From Streptomyces sp. AA1529 (GTDB taxonomy: Bacteria; Actinomycetota; Actinomycetes; Streptomycetales; Streptomycetaceae): DNA of 64,000 nucleotides. Shown here piece after piece: positions 39,113 to 47,743 of this stretch. Numbering within the stretch: the first letter of the stretch is position 1; the number at the start of each line of letters is the position of its first letter. Location of the stretch: positions 310,001-374,000 of the forward strand of contig NZ_ALAP01000078.1 in NCBI RefSeq assembly GCF_000280905.1, given 5' to 3'. Position numbers and translations under genes: made by a program. The notes beneath the pieces are model-generated. The model saw only the letters and a list, made by a program, of their open reading frames with translations. It ran no database searches and had not been told where the DNA came from.

Positions 39113-39789
39113 TGCTCGCCGAGGACAACGTCCTGCTGTCGTCGGGGCTGGAGCTCCTGCTCGGCTCGCGGGGTTTCGAGGTCGTCGCGATCGCCACCGA
39201 CGCACCCGGTTTCCGCGCCGCCGTCGAGGCCCACCGGCCGGACGTCACCATCGTGGACGTGCGGCTGCCCCCGGCATTCCGCGACGAGGGCATCCGCGCC
39301 GCTGTCGAGGCCCGCCGCGCACATCCGGGCCTTCCGGTGCTGGTGCTGTCGCAGTACGTGGAGCAGGAGTACGCGGGCCGTCTCCTCGCGGACGCCCGCG
39401 GCGGCATCGGCTATCTGCTCAAGGACCGGGTGAGCCGCGTCGCGGAGTTCACCGACGCGCTGCGCCGGGTGGCGGACGGCGGCACCGCCATGGATCCCGA
39501 GGTCGTCGCCCAGCTCCTCGCCGGCGGCGATCCCGTGGACACGCTGACCGCACGCGAGCGCGAAGTCCTGGCGTTGATGGCCGAGGGCCACGACAACGCG
39601 GCCATCGGCCGCCGGCTCGTCATCACCGACAATGCCGTGCACAAGCACATCGGGCACGTCTTCATGAAGCTGGGCCTGTCGGCCGGCGACAGCGGCCACC
39701 GCCGGGTCCGGGCCGTTCTGGCCTATCTCCGCCGCCACGGCGGTACCGTCTCCGGGCCGGCCCCCGCGCGGTCGCCGGAGGAACGGTAG
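39103..39789 (+). CDS. LuxR-family response regulator
   Basis: A 228-aa partner of the preceding kinase. Receiver domain with acidic pair in VVLAEDN, phospho-acceptor D52 in TIVDVRLPP and K107 in GYLLKDRV; C-terminal LuxR HTH (LTAREREVLALMAEGHDNAA, then VHKHIGHVFMKLGL). GTG at 39103. Followed by a hairpin that separates it from the convergent his operon. Confidence 0.93.
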   Translation: MRVVLAEDNVLLSSGLELLLGSRGFEVVAIATDAPGFRAAVEAHRPDVTIVDVRLPPAFRDEGIRAAVEARRAHPGLPVLVLSQYVEQEYAGRLLADARGGIGYLLKDRVSRVAEFTDALRRVADGGTAMDPEVVAQLLAGGDPVDTLTAREREVLALMAEGHDNAAIGRRLVITDNAVHKHIGHVFMKLGLSAGDSGHRRVRAVLAYLRRHGGTVSGPAPARSPEER

Positions 39790-39795
39790 GCGGCC

Positions 39796-39819
39796 GGGGC
39801 CGGGCCGGGGCCCGGCCCC
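39796..39819. terminator. Bidirectional terminator between response regulator and hisF
   Basis: GGGGCCGGG, six loop bases, CCCGGCCCC: a perfect 9-bp stem between two convergent genes. Confidence 0.6.
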
Positions 39820-39862
39820 CACCAGTCCGGGCTCCGCCAGTCCGGGCCCCGCCGGCCAGGTG

Positions 39863-40621
39863 TCAGCGGACCGGGTGGCCCGCGCCGCGCAGGGTCTGCT
39901 TGACCTCGCCGATCCGCAGGTCGCCGAAGTGGAAGACCGAGGCGGCCAGTACGGCGTCTGCGCCGGCGCCGACGGCGGGCGGGAAGTGGTCGAGGCGCCC
40001 GGCGCCGCCGGAAGCGATCACGGGGATGGTGACGTGCTTGCGGACGGCGGCGATCATCTCGGTGTCGTAGCCGTCCTTGGTGCCGTCCGCGTCCATCGAG
40101 TTGAGCAGGATCTCCCCGGCGCCCAGTTCGGCCGCACGGTGGGCCCACTCGACGGCGTCGACGTCGGCGCCGCGGCGGCCGCCGTGCGTGGTGACCTCGA
40201 AGCCCTCGCCTCCGGCGCGGCGGCGCGCGTCCACGGACAGCACCAGGACCTGGCTGCCGAACCGTTCGGCGATCTCGCGGATCAGCTCCGGGCGGGCGAG
40301 GGCGGCGGTGTTGACGCCGACCTTGTCGGCCCCGGCCCGCAGCAGCTTGTCCACGTCCTCCGGGGTGCGCACCCCGCCGCCGACGGTCAGCGGGATGAAG
40401 ACCTGCTCGGCGGTGCGGCGCACCACGTCGTAGGTGGTCTCGCGGTCGCCGGAGGAGGCGGTGATGTCCAGGAAGGTCAGTTCGTCGGCGCCCTCGGCGT
40501 CGTAGACCTTGGCCATCTCGACCGGGTCGCCGGCGTCGCGCAGGTTCTGGAAGTTGACGCCCTTGACGACCCGGCCGCCGTCCACGTCCAGGCAGGGGAT
40601 GACTCGGACCGCGAGGGTCAT
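39863..40621 (-). CDS. hisF: Imidazole glycerol phosphate synthase cyclase subunit
   Basis: A 252-aa TIM barrel that, with HisH, makes imidazole glycerol phosphate and AICAR. Catalytic Asp in RVIPCLDVDGGRVVKGVNF, phosphate loops IPLTVGGGVRTPEDVD and IPVIASGGAGRLDHF, and LLNSMDADGTKDGYD with the second catalytic Asp. ATG overlaps the stop of the Rid gene (ATGA). Last gene of the his operon. Confidence 0.97.
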   Translation of the reverse strand: MTLAVRVIPCLDVDGGRVVKGVNFQNLRDAGDPVEMAKVYDAEGADELTFLDITASSGDRETTYDVVRRTAEQVFIPLTVGGGVRTPEDVDKLLRAGADKVGVNTAALARPELIREIAERFGSQVLVLSVDARRRAGGEGFEVTTHGGRRGADVDAVEWAHRAAELGAGEILLNSMDADGTKDGYDTEMIAAVRKHVTIPVIASGGAGRLDHFPPAVGAGADAVLAASVFHFGDLRIGEVKQTLRGAGHPVR

Positions 40622-41052
40622 GCTCCGTGTGCTCCTTGTGCTCCGGGTGCTCCTGGGGCCTCTTGCGGGTCCCGGTACGCCTCGACCTCCACCTCGACCA
40701 CCAGGCTCGGGTCGGCGAAACCGGACACGATGATCATGGAGGAGACGGGCCGGACCTCGCCGAACAGCTCCTTGTGCGCGCGTCCCACCTCCTCGACGTC
40801 CCGCGCGTGCGTCAGGTACATCCGGGTGCGCACCACGCTGTCGGCGCCCAGGCCGAGGGACTTGAGGGCGTCCAGCGCCACCCCGAAGGCGGTGACGGTC
40901 TGGTCGTAGGGGCCGCCCTCGGCGATCACACCGTCCACCACCGAGGTGCAGCCGGCCACCAGCACCAGGCCGTTGGGCAGTTCGACGGCGCGCGCGTAGC
41001 CGAACGGCTCCTCCCAGGGGGCACCGGACCCGATCCGCCGTATCGAAGCCAT
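40618..41052 (-). CDS. Rid-family protein
   Basis: A 144-aa protein of the YjgF/YER057c/UK114 trimeric family. Core: GYARAVELPNGLVLVAGCTS, DQTVTAFGVALDALKSLGLG and VVRTRMYLTHARDVEEVGRA. The family is known to hydrolyse reactive enamines. The Arg that marks canonical RidA (in the PARSCVEV segment of the E. coli protein) seems to be Ser here (RPVSSMIIV), so it may belong to another Rid subgroup. Start and stop overlap priA and hisF, so it is fully embedded in the his operon. The C-terminus is an irregular Gly/Ala/Gln tail. Confidence 0.88.
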   Translation of the reverse strand: MASIRRIGSGAPWEEPFGYARAVELPNGLVLVAGCTSVVDGVIAEGGPYDQTVTAFGVALDALKSLGLGADSVVRTRMYLTHARDVEEVGRAHKELFGEVRPVSSMIIVSGFADPSLVVEVEVEAYRDPQEAPGAPGAQGAHGA

Positions 41053-41780
41053 CAGGAAACCGCCTCCAACGCCTCTTCCAGGGTGAACGCCTTGGCGTAG
41101 AGGGCCTTCCCCACGATCGCGCCCTCGACGCCCTCGGGCACCAGCTTCGCGAGGGCCCGCAGGTCGTCGAGCGAGGAGACGCCGCCGCTGGCGACCACGG
41201 GCCGGTCGGTGGCGCCGCACACCGTGCGCAGCAGCTCCAGGTTGGGGCCCTTGAGGGTGCCGTCCTTGGCGATGTCGGTGACGACGTAGCGGGCGCAGCC
41301 CTCGGAGTCGAGGCGGGCCAGCGTCTCGTAGAGGTCGCCGCCGTCGCGGGTCCAGCCGCGGCCGCGCAGCGTGGTGCCGCGCACGTCGAGGCCGACGGCG
41401 ATCCGGTCGCCGTACTCGGCGATGACCCCGGCGACCCACTCGGGGGCCTCCAGCGCCGCCGTGCCGAGGTTGACGCGGCGGCAGCCGGTGGCCAGCGCCG
41501 CCGCCAGCGAGGCGTCGTCGCGGATGCCGCCGGACAGCTCGACCTTGATCTCCATGGACTGGGCGACCTCGGCGATCCGCTCCCGGTTGTCGCCGGTGCC
41601 GAAGGCGGCGTCCAGATCGACCAGGTGCAGCCACTCGGCTCCGGCGCGCTGCCAGGCCAGCGCCGCCTCCAGCGGGTCGCCGTAGGAGGTCTCGGAGCCG
41701 GACTCACCGTGCACCAGGCGGACGGCCTGCCCGTCCCGGACGTCGACGGCGGGCAGCAGTTCCAGCCGGTTGCTCGCCAC
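41052..41780 (-). CDS. priA: Bifunctional ProFAR/PRA isomerase (PriA)
   Basis: A 242-aa TIM barrel. In Streptomyces this HisA homologue also does the TrpF reaction, and no trpF is seen in this window. Catalytic Asp residues are in LLPAVDVRDGQAVRL and VVTDIAKDGTLKGP; other family parts are VELSGGIRDD, GLDVRGTTLRGRGWTRDG and VASGGVSSLDDL. GTG 41780 with GAGGA ten bases upstream; GTG 41786 is an alternative. Links the histidine and tryptophan pathways encoded here. Confidence 0.95.
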   Translation of the reverse strand: MASNRLELLPAVDVRDGQAVRLVHGESGSETSYGDPLEAALAWQRAGAEWLHLVDLDAAFGTGDNRERIAEVAQSMEIKVELSGGIRDDASLAAALATGCRRVNLGTAALEAPEWVAGVIAEYGDRIAVGLDVRGTTLRGRGWTRDGGDLYETLARLDSEGCARYVVTDIAKDGTLKGPNLELLRTVCGATDRPVVASGGVSSLDDLRALAKLVPEGVEGAIVGKALYAKAFTLEEALEAVS

Positions 41781-41806
41781 GTTCACGGCTTCCTCGCTCT
41801 TTCGGC

Positions 41807-42472
41807 TCACAGGGACTCGATCCAGTTCTTCAGTAGCTGTGCTCCGGCGTCGCCGGACTTCTCGGGGTGGAACTGGGTGGCCCACAGCGGGCCGTTCTCC
41901 ACGGCGGAGACGAACCGGTCGGCGTGCGCGGTCCAGCTCACCACCGGAGGCTTCAGAGCCGGGTTGGCGGTCTCCAGCTCCCAGTCGTGCACGGCGTAGG
42001 AGTGGACGAAGTAGTACCGCTCGTCGGCGGGCAGCCCGGCGAACAGCCGCGAGTCGGCGGGCGCCTCGACGGTGTTCCAGCCCATGTGCGGGACGGGGTG
42101 CGCGGCGTCGTTGGCGAGCGGGCCGACCGTGCCGGGCCACTCGTCCAGGCCCTCGGCCTCCCGGCCGTGCTCGATCCCGCGGGAGAAGAGGACCTGCATA
42201 CCGACGCAGATCCCCATGACGGGCAGGCCGCCCGCCAGCCGGCGCCCGATCACCCAGTGGCCGCGCGCCCGGACCAGCCCCTCCATGCAGGAGGCGAAGG
42301 CGCCCACGCCGGGCACCAGCAGGCCGTCGGCGGCCATCGCCCTGTCGTAGTCGCCGGTGATCTCGACGTCGGCGCCGGCCCGCTCCAGGGCGCGCTCCGC
42401 GGAGCGCACGTTGCCGAAGCCGTAGTCGAAGACCACGACGCTCTTCCTGCCGTTCACCGCGCTCATCGTCAT
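41807..42472 (-). CDS. hisH: Imidazole glycerol phosphate synthase glutaminase subunit
   Basis: A 221-aa class I glutamine amidotransferase supplying ammonia to HisF. Oxyanion region LLVPGVGAFASCM, nucleophile Cys in GICVGMQVLF and catalytic His-x-Glu in TQFHPEKSG. ATG 42472 overlaps the stop of the 54-aa gene (ATGA); ATG 42466 is possible. Confidence 0.97.
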   Translation of the reverse strand: MTMSAVNGRKSVVVFDYGFGNVRSAERALERAGADVEITGDYDRAMAADGLLVPGVGAFASCMEGLVRARGHWVIGRRLAGGLPVMGICVGMQVLFSRGIEHGREAEGLDEWPGTVGPLANDAAHPVPHMGWNTVEAPADSRLFAGLPADERYYFVHSYAVHDWELETANPALKPPVVSWTAHADRFVSAVENGPLWATQFHPEKSGDAGAQLLKNWIESL

Positions 42473-42633
42473 GCCCACCAGTCCACTCGCAGGATCCCCG
42501 CCGCCAGGCACATCACCGAGGCCACGGCGAGCAACACGATCACCCCTTTGGGGAGCTGCTGCTTCCAGAAGGAGATCGCCCCGCCGGCCAGGAACAGCCC
42601 GACGAAGATCAGCAGCGCCGCGAGGCCGGTCAC
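42469..42633 (-). CDS. Small membrane protein inside the his operon
   Basis: A 54-aa protein with two helices: LAALLIFVGLFLAGGAIS, a short loop KQQLPKGV, and VIVLLAVASVMCLAAGIL. GTG 42633 overlaps the hisB stop (GTGA) and its own stop overlaps hisH (ATGA), so translation is coupled on both sides. To my knowledge a similar gene sits here in other Streptomyces. Function unknown. Confidence 0.8.
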   Translation of the reverse strand: MTGLAALLIFVGLFLAGGAISFWKQQLPKGVIVLLAVASVMCLAAGILRVDWWA

Positions 42634-43220
42634 AGAGCACCCTTCGTGGACGGGATGCCGGTCTGCCGCGGGTCGCGTTCGCTCGCGTACCGCAGGGCCC
42701 GGGCCAGCGCCTTGAACTGGCACTCCACGATGTGGTGCGCGTTGCGGCCGTAGGGCACGTGGACGTGCAGCGCGATCTGCGCCTGGGCGACGAAGGACTC
42801 CAGGATGTGGCGGGTCATCGTGGTGTCGTAGCTGCCGATCATCGGCGCCATGCCCTCGGGCTCGGTGTGCACGAGGTAGGGGCGGCCGGACAGGTCGACG
42901 GTCACCTGGGCGAGCGACTCGTCCAGCGGCACCGAGGCGTTCGCGAACCGCACGATGCCGCGCTTGTCGCCGAGCGCCTGCTTGAAGGCGGCCCCCAGCG
43001 CCAGCGAGGTGTCCTCGATGGTGTGGTGGCTGTCGATGTGCAGATCGCCCTCGGTCTTCACGGTGAGGTCGAACAGGCCGTGCCGGCCGAGCTGGTCGAG
43101 CATGTGGTCGTAGAAGCCCACCCCGGTGGAGACATCCACCTCGCCGGTGCCGTCGAGGTCGATCTCCACCACGACAGAGGTCTCCTTGGTGGTGCGCTCC
43201 ACCCGGCCCTTGCGCGTCAT
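42630..43220 (-). CDS. hisB: Imidazoleglycerol-phosphate dehydratase
   Basis: A 196-aa monofunctional dehydratase. Metal-binding repeats are DHMLDQLGRHG, HIDSHHTIEDTSLALG and FVAQAQIALHVHVPYGRNAHH, giving the paired His clusters of the di-manganese site. ATG shares one base with the hisC stop (TGATG). Confidence 0.97.
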   Translation of the reverse strand: MTRKGRVERTTKETSVVVEIDLDGTGEVDVSTGVGFYDHMLDQLGRHGLFDLTVKTEGDLHIDSHHTIEDTSLALGAAFKQALGDKRGIVRFANASVPLDESLAQVTVDLSGRPYLVHTEPEGMAPMIGSYDTTMTRHILESFVAQAQIALHVHVPYGRNAHHIVECQFKALARALRYASERDPRQTGIPSTKGAL

Positions 43221-44371
43221 CAGTCGCTCTTCTCCTTCAGTTCCTTCAGCACGGCTCGCACCGCGTCGAGGAACGCGTCGTTCTCCTCCGGCGTGCCCGC
43301 CGTCACCCGCAGCCGGCCGGGGACGCCGTTGTCCCGGACCAGTACGCCGCGGGCCAGCAGCGCCTCCCACACGGCGTGCGATCCGGCCGCGCCGTCGAAG
43401 CGGCCGAACTGCACGAAGTTGGCGTCCGAGTCGGTGACCTCGCAGCCCAGGGCGCGCAGCTCGCTCACCAGCCGGTCGCGCTCGGCCTTCAGCTGCGCGA
43501 CGTAGCCGAGCAGGGTGTCGGTGTGCTCCAGCGCGGCCAGCGCCGTGGCCTGGGTGACGGCCGACAGGTGGTAGGGCAGCCGCACCAGTTGCACGGCGTC
43601 CACCACGGCGGGCGCGGCGGCCAGATAGCCCAGCCGCAGCCCGGCGGCGCCGAACGCCTTGGACATGGTCCGCGAGAGCACCAGCCGCGGCCGGCCCTCG
43701 ATCAGCGGGAGCAGCGAGGGGTGGTGCGAGAACTCGCCGTAGGCCTCGTCCACCACCACCAGCGCCCCGTGCGCGGGGCGGGCCGCCTGTGCGGCGTCGT
43801 GCAGGGCCAGCACCGTCTCCTCCGAGACGGCGGTGCCGGTGGGGTTGTTGGGCGAGCAGACGAAGACGACGTCGGGCCGGTGCTCGGCGATGGCGCGGAC
43901 GGCGGCCTCGGTGTCGATGGTGAAGTCGCCGTTGCGGGGGCCGGACAGCCAGCCGGTGCCGGTGCCGCGGGCGAGCAGCGCGTGCATCGAGTACGACGGC
44001 TCGAAGCCCAGCGCCGTCCGGCCCGGCCCGCCGAACGCCTGGAGGAGCTGCTGGAGCACCTCGTTGGAGCCGTTGGCCGCCCACACCTGCCGGTGGTCGA
44101 CGGAGTGGCCGGCGGTGCGGGAGAGGTAGTCGGCCAGCCCGGTGCGCAGCTCGACCGCGTCCCGGTCCGGGTAGCGGTTGAGGTGCCGCGCGGCCTCGGT
44201 GACCCGCTCGGCGATCCGCGCCACGAGCGCCTCGGGCAGCGGGTAGGGGTTCTCGTTGGTGTTCAGCCGGACGGGTACGTCGAGCTGGGGCGCGCCGTAG
44301 GGGGACTTGCCGCGCAGCTCGTCCCGGATGGGGAGCTCGTCCAGCGAGGACACGGAGCTGTTGCCGGTCAC
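43220..44371 (-). CDS. hisC: Histidinol-phosphate aminotransferase
   Basis: A 383-aa class II PLP aminotransferase. Seen: VRLNTNENPYPLP, NGSNEVLQQLLQAFGG, VFVCSPNNPTGTAVS, VVVDEAYGEFS and the PLP lysine in LSRTMSKAFGAAGLRLGY. GTG 44371 overlaps the hisD stop (GTGA). Confidence 0.97.
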   Translation of the reverse strand: MTGNSSVSSLDELPIRDELRGKSPYGAPQLDVPVRLNTNENPYPLPEALVARIAERVTEAARHLNRYPDRDAVELRTGLADYLSRTAGHSVDHRQVWAANGSNEVLQQLLQAFGGPGRTALGFEPSYSMHALLARGTGTGWLSGPRNGDFTIDTEAAVRAIAEHRPDVVFVCSPNNPTGTAVSEETVLALHDAAQAARPAHGALVVVDEAYGEFSHHPSLLPLIEGRPRLVLSRTMSKAFGAAGLRLGYLAAAPAVVDAVQLVRLPYHLSAVTQATALAALEHTDTLLGYVAQLKAERDRLVSELRALGCEVTDSDANFVQFGRFDGAAGSHAVWEALLARGVLVRDNGVPGRLRVTAGTPEENDAFLDAVRAVLKELKEKSD

Positions 44372-45711
44372 GGGGCCTCGGGTACCTTCCAGTCGAACCG
44401 TGCCTTCAGCGCCGCGCCGTGCGCGGGCAGGTCCTCCGCCTCCGCCAGGGCGACGACATGGTGGGTGACCTCGGCGAGCGCGTCCCGGGTGTAGTCCACG
44501 ACGTGGATGCCGCGCAGGAAGGACTGGACGGACAGACCCGAGGAGTGGCAGGCGCAGCCGCCGGTGGGCAGCACGTGGTTGGAGCCGGCGGCGTAGTCGC
44601 CGAGCGAGACGGGCGCGTACGGGCCGACGAAGACGGCGCCCGCGTTGCGCACCCGCGCGGCCCAGGACGCCGCGTCGGCGGTCTGGATCTCCAGGTGCTC
44701 GGCGGCGTAGCCGTTGACCACGGCCAGCCCGGCCTCCAGGGAGTCGACGAGCACGATGCCCGACTGCCGTCCGGACAGCGCCTCGGTGATGCGCTCGCTG
44801 TGCCTGGTGGCGGGCACCTGCGTCTTCAGCTCCCGCTCGACGGCCTCGGCGAGCTCCTCGGAGGGGGTGACGAGCACCGCTGCGGCGACCACGTCGTGCT
44901 CGGCCTGGCTGATCAGGTCGGAGGCGACGTGGGCCGGGTCGGCCGTGTCGTCGGCGAGGATCGCGATCTCGGTCGGGCCCGCCTCGGAGTCGATGCCGAT
45001 GACCCCCTTGAGCAGCCGCTTGGCCGCGGCCACGTAGATGTTGCCGGGGCCGGTCACCAACTGGACCGGGGCGCATTCCGCGGTGCCGTGGGCGAACATC
45101 GCCACGGCCTGGGCGCCGCCCACCGCGTACACCTCGTCGACGTCCAGCAGCGCGCAGGCGGCGAGGATGGTGGGGTGCGGCAGGCCGCCGAACCCGGCCT
45201 GCGCGGGCGAGGCCACGGCCAGCGAGCCGACGCCGGCCTCCTGCGCGGGGACCACGTTCATCACCACGGAGGACGGGTAGACGGCGCGCCCGCCGGGGAC
45301 GTACAGCCCCACCCGCTCCACGGGGACCCAGCGCTCGGTGACGGTGCCGCCGGGCACCACCTGCACGGTGGAGTCGGTGCGCCGCTGGTCGCGGTGGACG
45401 GTCCGGGCGCGCCTGATGGACTCCTCCAGGGCCGCGCGCACGGCCGGATCCAGCTCCCGGAGGGCCGTGCGCAGCGCCTCGGCGGGCACCCGGGTCTGCT
45501 CCAGGCGCACTCCGTCGAACCGCTCGGTGTACTCGATCACCGCCGCCGCGCCGCGATGCCGCACGTCGTCGCAGATGGGCCGCACCTTCTCCAGGGCGGC
45601 TTCGACGTCGAGCTCGGCACGGGGCAGCAGGTCGCGGTCGAGCGCGCCGTTCGCCGGGCCGGAGGCCGCGGTGGCGAGGGCGGCGCCGCGCAGATCGATT
45701 CGGGAGATCAC
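44368..45711 (-). CDS. hisD: Histidinol dehydrogenase
   Basis: A 447-aa zinc enzyme for the last two oxidation steps. Family text includes GLYVPGGRAVYPSSVVMNVV, GAQAVAMFAHGT, LVTGPGNIYVAAAKRLLKG, GIDSEAGPTEIAILAD, SQAEHD (catalytic Glu/His region) and the end SGLSVQSFLRGIHVVDYT. GTG 45711 is the operon start. Two palindromes lie 40-80 bases upstream. Confidence 0.97.
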   Translation of the reverse strand: MISRIDLRGAALATAASGPANGALDRDLLPRAELDVEAALEKVRPICDDVRHRGAAAVIEYTERFDGVRLEQTRVPAEALRTALRELDPAVRAALEESIRRARTVHRDQRRTDSTVQVVPGGTVTERWVPVERVGLYVPGGRAVYPSSVVMNVVPAQEAGVGSLAVASPAQAGFGGLPHPTILAACALLDVDEVYAVGGAQAVAMFAHGTAECAPVQLVTGPGNIYVAAAKRLLKGVIGIDSEAGPTEIAILADDTADPAHVASDLISQAEHDVVAAAVLVTPSEELAEAVERELKTQVPATRHSERITEALSGRQSGIVLVDSLEAGLAVVNGYAAEHLEIQTADAASWAARVRNAGAVFVGPYAPVSLGDYAAGSNHVLPTGGCACHSSGLSVQSFLRGIHVVDYTRDALAEVTHHVVALAEAEDLPAHGAALKARFDWKVPEAP

Positions 45712-45752
45712 GTACTCAAGTCTCTCAGACCCGCGACGCGCCCCGGCCGCCC

Positions 45753-45792
45753 GTATCAGAGGCTGATACAGGCCACACGCGACGAACGTCGC
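45753..45792. promoter_or_regulatory. Paired palindromes upstream of hisD
   Basis: GTATCAG-AGG-CTGATAC (45753-45769) and GCGACG-AA-CGTCGC (45779-45792) are perfect, ten bases apart, 42-81 bases before the hisD start. They are likely operator or promoter-proximal sites. The rest of the divergent gap (to 45985) has repeated ACCGGGA units at 45877-45945 and no gene. Confidence 0.45.
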
Positions 45793-45985
45793 CTCCCGCG
45801 TTCATCCGGTCACGGAGCGGGAAAGGGACCGGTACGACCAGTTGGTCCGAACGTGTCGCGGCCAGGCCGCCGGTTCGGACACCGGGAGACCGGGCGACGG
45901 AGGGCCGGGACCGGGAGAGGCCGGGGCCGGGTGACCGGGACGCGCGGCGGGCTGCCGGGACACGAGGAATCGAGGGGGAGGAAGC

Positions 45986-47644
45986 GTGAGCGAGCCGGTG
46001 GACTCGGGCGAGCCGCCGCCGGGACTGCGGCTGACGACTGCCGAGTGGGGGCTCTGGCAGGCGTTCCGCAACGGTACCGAGCACGATCTGCGGCACGGCG
46101 AGGCCGAGCTGGACGATCCGAACGGCGATCACGTCTGGGGCCCGGAGCGCACGGTCCGCGCCCGGGTGATAGCGCTGCTGCTGCTGCACGGGCCGCCACC
46201 GCTGCTGGGCCGGGTGGCGTCGCTGCACCTGACCGGGGCGCTGGTGAGCGGCTGCCTGGACCTGGCGGGCGGCACCGTGGAGACGTACTTCGAGCTGCGG
46301 CAGTGCCGCTTCGAGGAGGAGGTGCGGATGCCGGAGGCGCGCGTCAACACGGCGCGCTTCGTCGACTGCTACCTCCCCCGGCTGGAGGCGGCCCGGCTGA
46401 CCACCGAGGGGGATCTGCACCTGCCCCGGTGCAGCATCCCCGAAGGCGTGCGGCTGACGGACGCCTCGATCGGCACCGACCTGCTGCTCAACGCGGCCAC
46501 CGTGGGCAGCGGCCCGCGCAACCGCGCGATCGCCGCCGACGGGGTCAGCGTCTCCCAGGAGCTCCAGGCCAGCCTGCTGGTCACCGACGGGCAGGTGAGT
46601 CTGCGCGGCGCCTCGGTGGGCAGCTCGCTGCACATGTTCGGCTCGGTGCTGCGCAATCCGCGCGGGCGCTTCGCGCTGTACGCGCCGCAGATGACCGTCG
46701 AGCAGGTGGCCAGCTTCGGCGACGCGGGGCGGGGCAGCGCTCCGCACATCTACGGCACGACGCCGCCGACCGGCACCCGCTACGACTTCGGCGGCCAGGG
46801 GGGCACCCATCCCTGGGCGCCGGGCCTGCCGCGCACCGGATGGGACCCGCATCGCACCAAGCACTTCCAGTGCACCGGGGGCATGGTGCTGGACGACGGG
46901 CGCTTCGGCTCCTCGCTGGTGATCGAGAACGCCCGGCTGCAGATGCAGCGCGACCAGGAGCTGTCGCTGCGCCGCATCACCACCCCGGAGCTGACCTTCA
47001 CCCCGCAACTGCCCGAGCGGGGGCTGGTGGTGCTCTCCGGCGCGTCGGTGGAGAAGCTGATGGACCGGGCCTCCAGCTGGCCGGGCGACCACCGGCTGTG
47101 GATGGCGGGTTTCACCTACCAGCACGCGATCCCCAAGGAGGGCCATTTCAACGTCCGCGAGCGGCTCCAGTGGATCAACGCCGCGACCGCGGAGTACGCA
47201 CCGGAGCCCTACGAGCAGCTCGCGGCGATGTACCGGAACAGCGGCGAGGACACCAACGCGCGCCAGGTGCTGCTGGCCAAGCAGCGCCGGCGGCGGGAGA
47301 CCCTGCCGCTGCCCGGCAAGCTGTGGGGGGTGTTGCAGGACTGGACGGTGGCCTACGGCTACCGGCCCGCGCAGGCGGCACTGTGGATGGCGCTGCTGTG
47401 GCTGACGGGCGCGGTGCTGTTCCAGGCGCACCGGCCGCCCGCGCTCAAGGGCGACGAGGCGCCGCACTGGAACGCGACCCTGTACGCGCTGGACCTGCTG
47501 CTGCCGGTGATCTCCTTCGGCCAGGACACCGCCTGGGACCCGGGCGGCGGCTACCAGTGGCTGGCCGCCGCGATGATCCTGGCGGGCTGGGTGCTGGCGA
47601 CCACGGTGGCGGCGGGTGCCACCCGGCTGCTGCGACGGCAGTAG
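45986..47644 (+). CDS. Beta-helix-like membrane-anchored protein
   Basis: A 552-aa protein I cannot assign a reaction to. Residues ~75-390 consist of repeated short units around hydrophobic positions (VASLHLTGALVSGCLDLAGG, VETYFELRQCRFEEEVRMPE, AARLTTEGDLHLPRCSIPEG, and similar), which read like a pentapeptide-type or right-handed beta-helix. Then EPYEQLAAMYRNSGEDTNAR (a helical, TPR-like piece) and two to three C-terminal helices with a loop containing LLLPVISFGQDTAWDPGG. Streptomyces homologues are, as I recall, labelled membrane-associated oxidoreductase without visible cofactor motifs. GTG start, preceded by GGGGGAGGAAGC. Confidence 0.75.
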   Translation: MSEPVDSGEPPPGLRLTTAEWGLWQAFRNGTEHDLRHGEAELDDPNGDHVWGPERTVRARVIALLLLHGPPPLLGRVASLHLTGALVSGCLDLAGGTVETYFELRQCRFEEEVRMPEARVNTARFVDCYLPRLEAARLTTEGDLHLPRCSIPEGVRLTDASIGTDLLLNAATVGSGPRNRAIAADGVSVSQELQASLLVTDGQVSLRGASVGSSLHMFGSVLRNPRGRFALYAPQMTVEQVASFGDAGRGSAPHIYGTTPPTGTRYDFGGQGGTHPWAPGLPRTGWDPHRTKHFQCTGGMVLDDGRFGSSLVIENARLQMQRDQELSLRRITTPELTFTPQLPERGLVVLSGASVEKLMDRASSWPGDHRLWMAGFTYQHAIPKEGHFNVRERLQWINAATAEYAPEPYEQLAAMYRNSGEDTNARQVLLAKQRRRRETLPLPGKLWGVLQDWTVAYGYRPAQAALWMALLWLTGAVLFQAHRPPALKGDEAPHWNATLYALDLLLPVISFGQDTAWDPGGGYQWLAAAMILAGWVLATTVAAGATRLLRRQ

Positions 47645-47743
47645 CCGCGGGGTCCCCCGGGGGTGGCTCGGGGGTACCTCGGGGGTGTCCGTAGGGCGCA
47701 CCGGGGCCCGCGCCGGGGGCCGGAGGCTTTAGGCTTACCGGTT

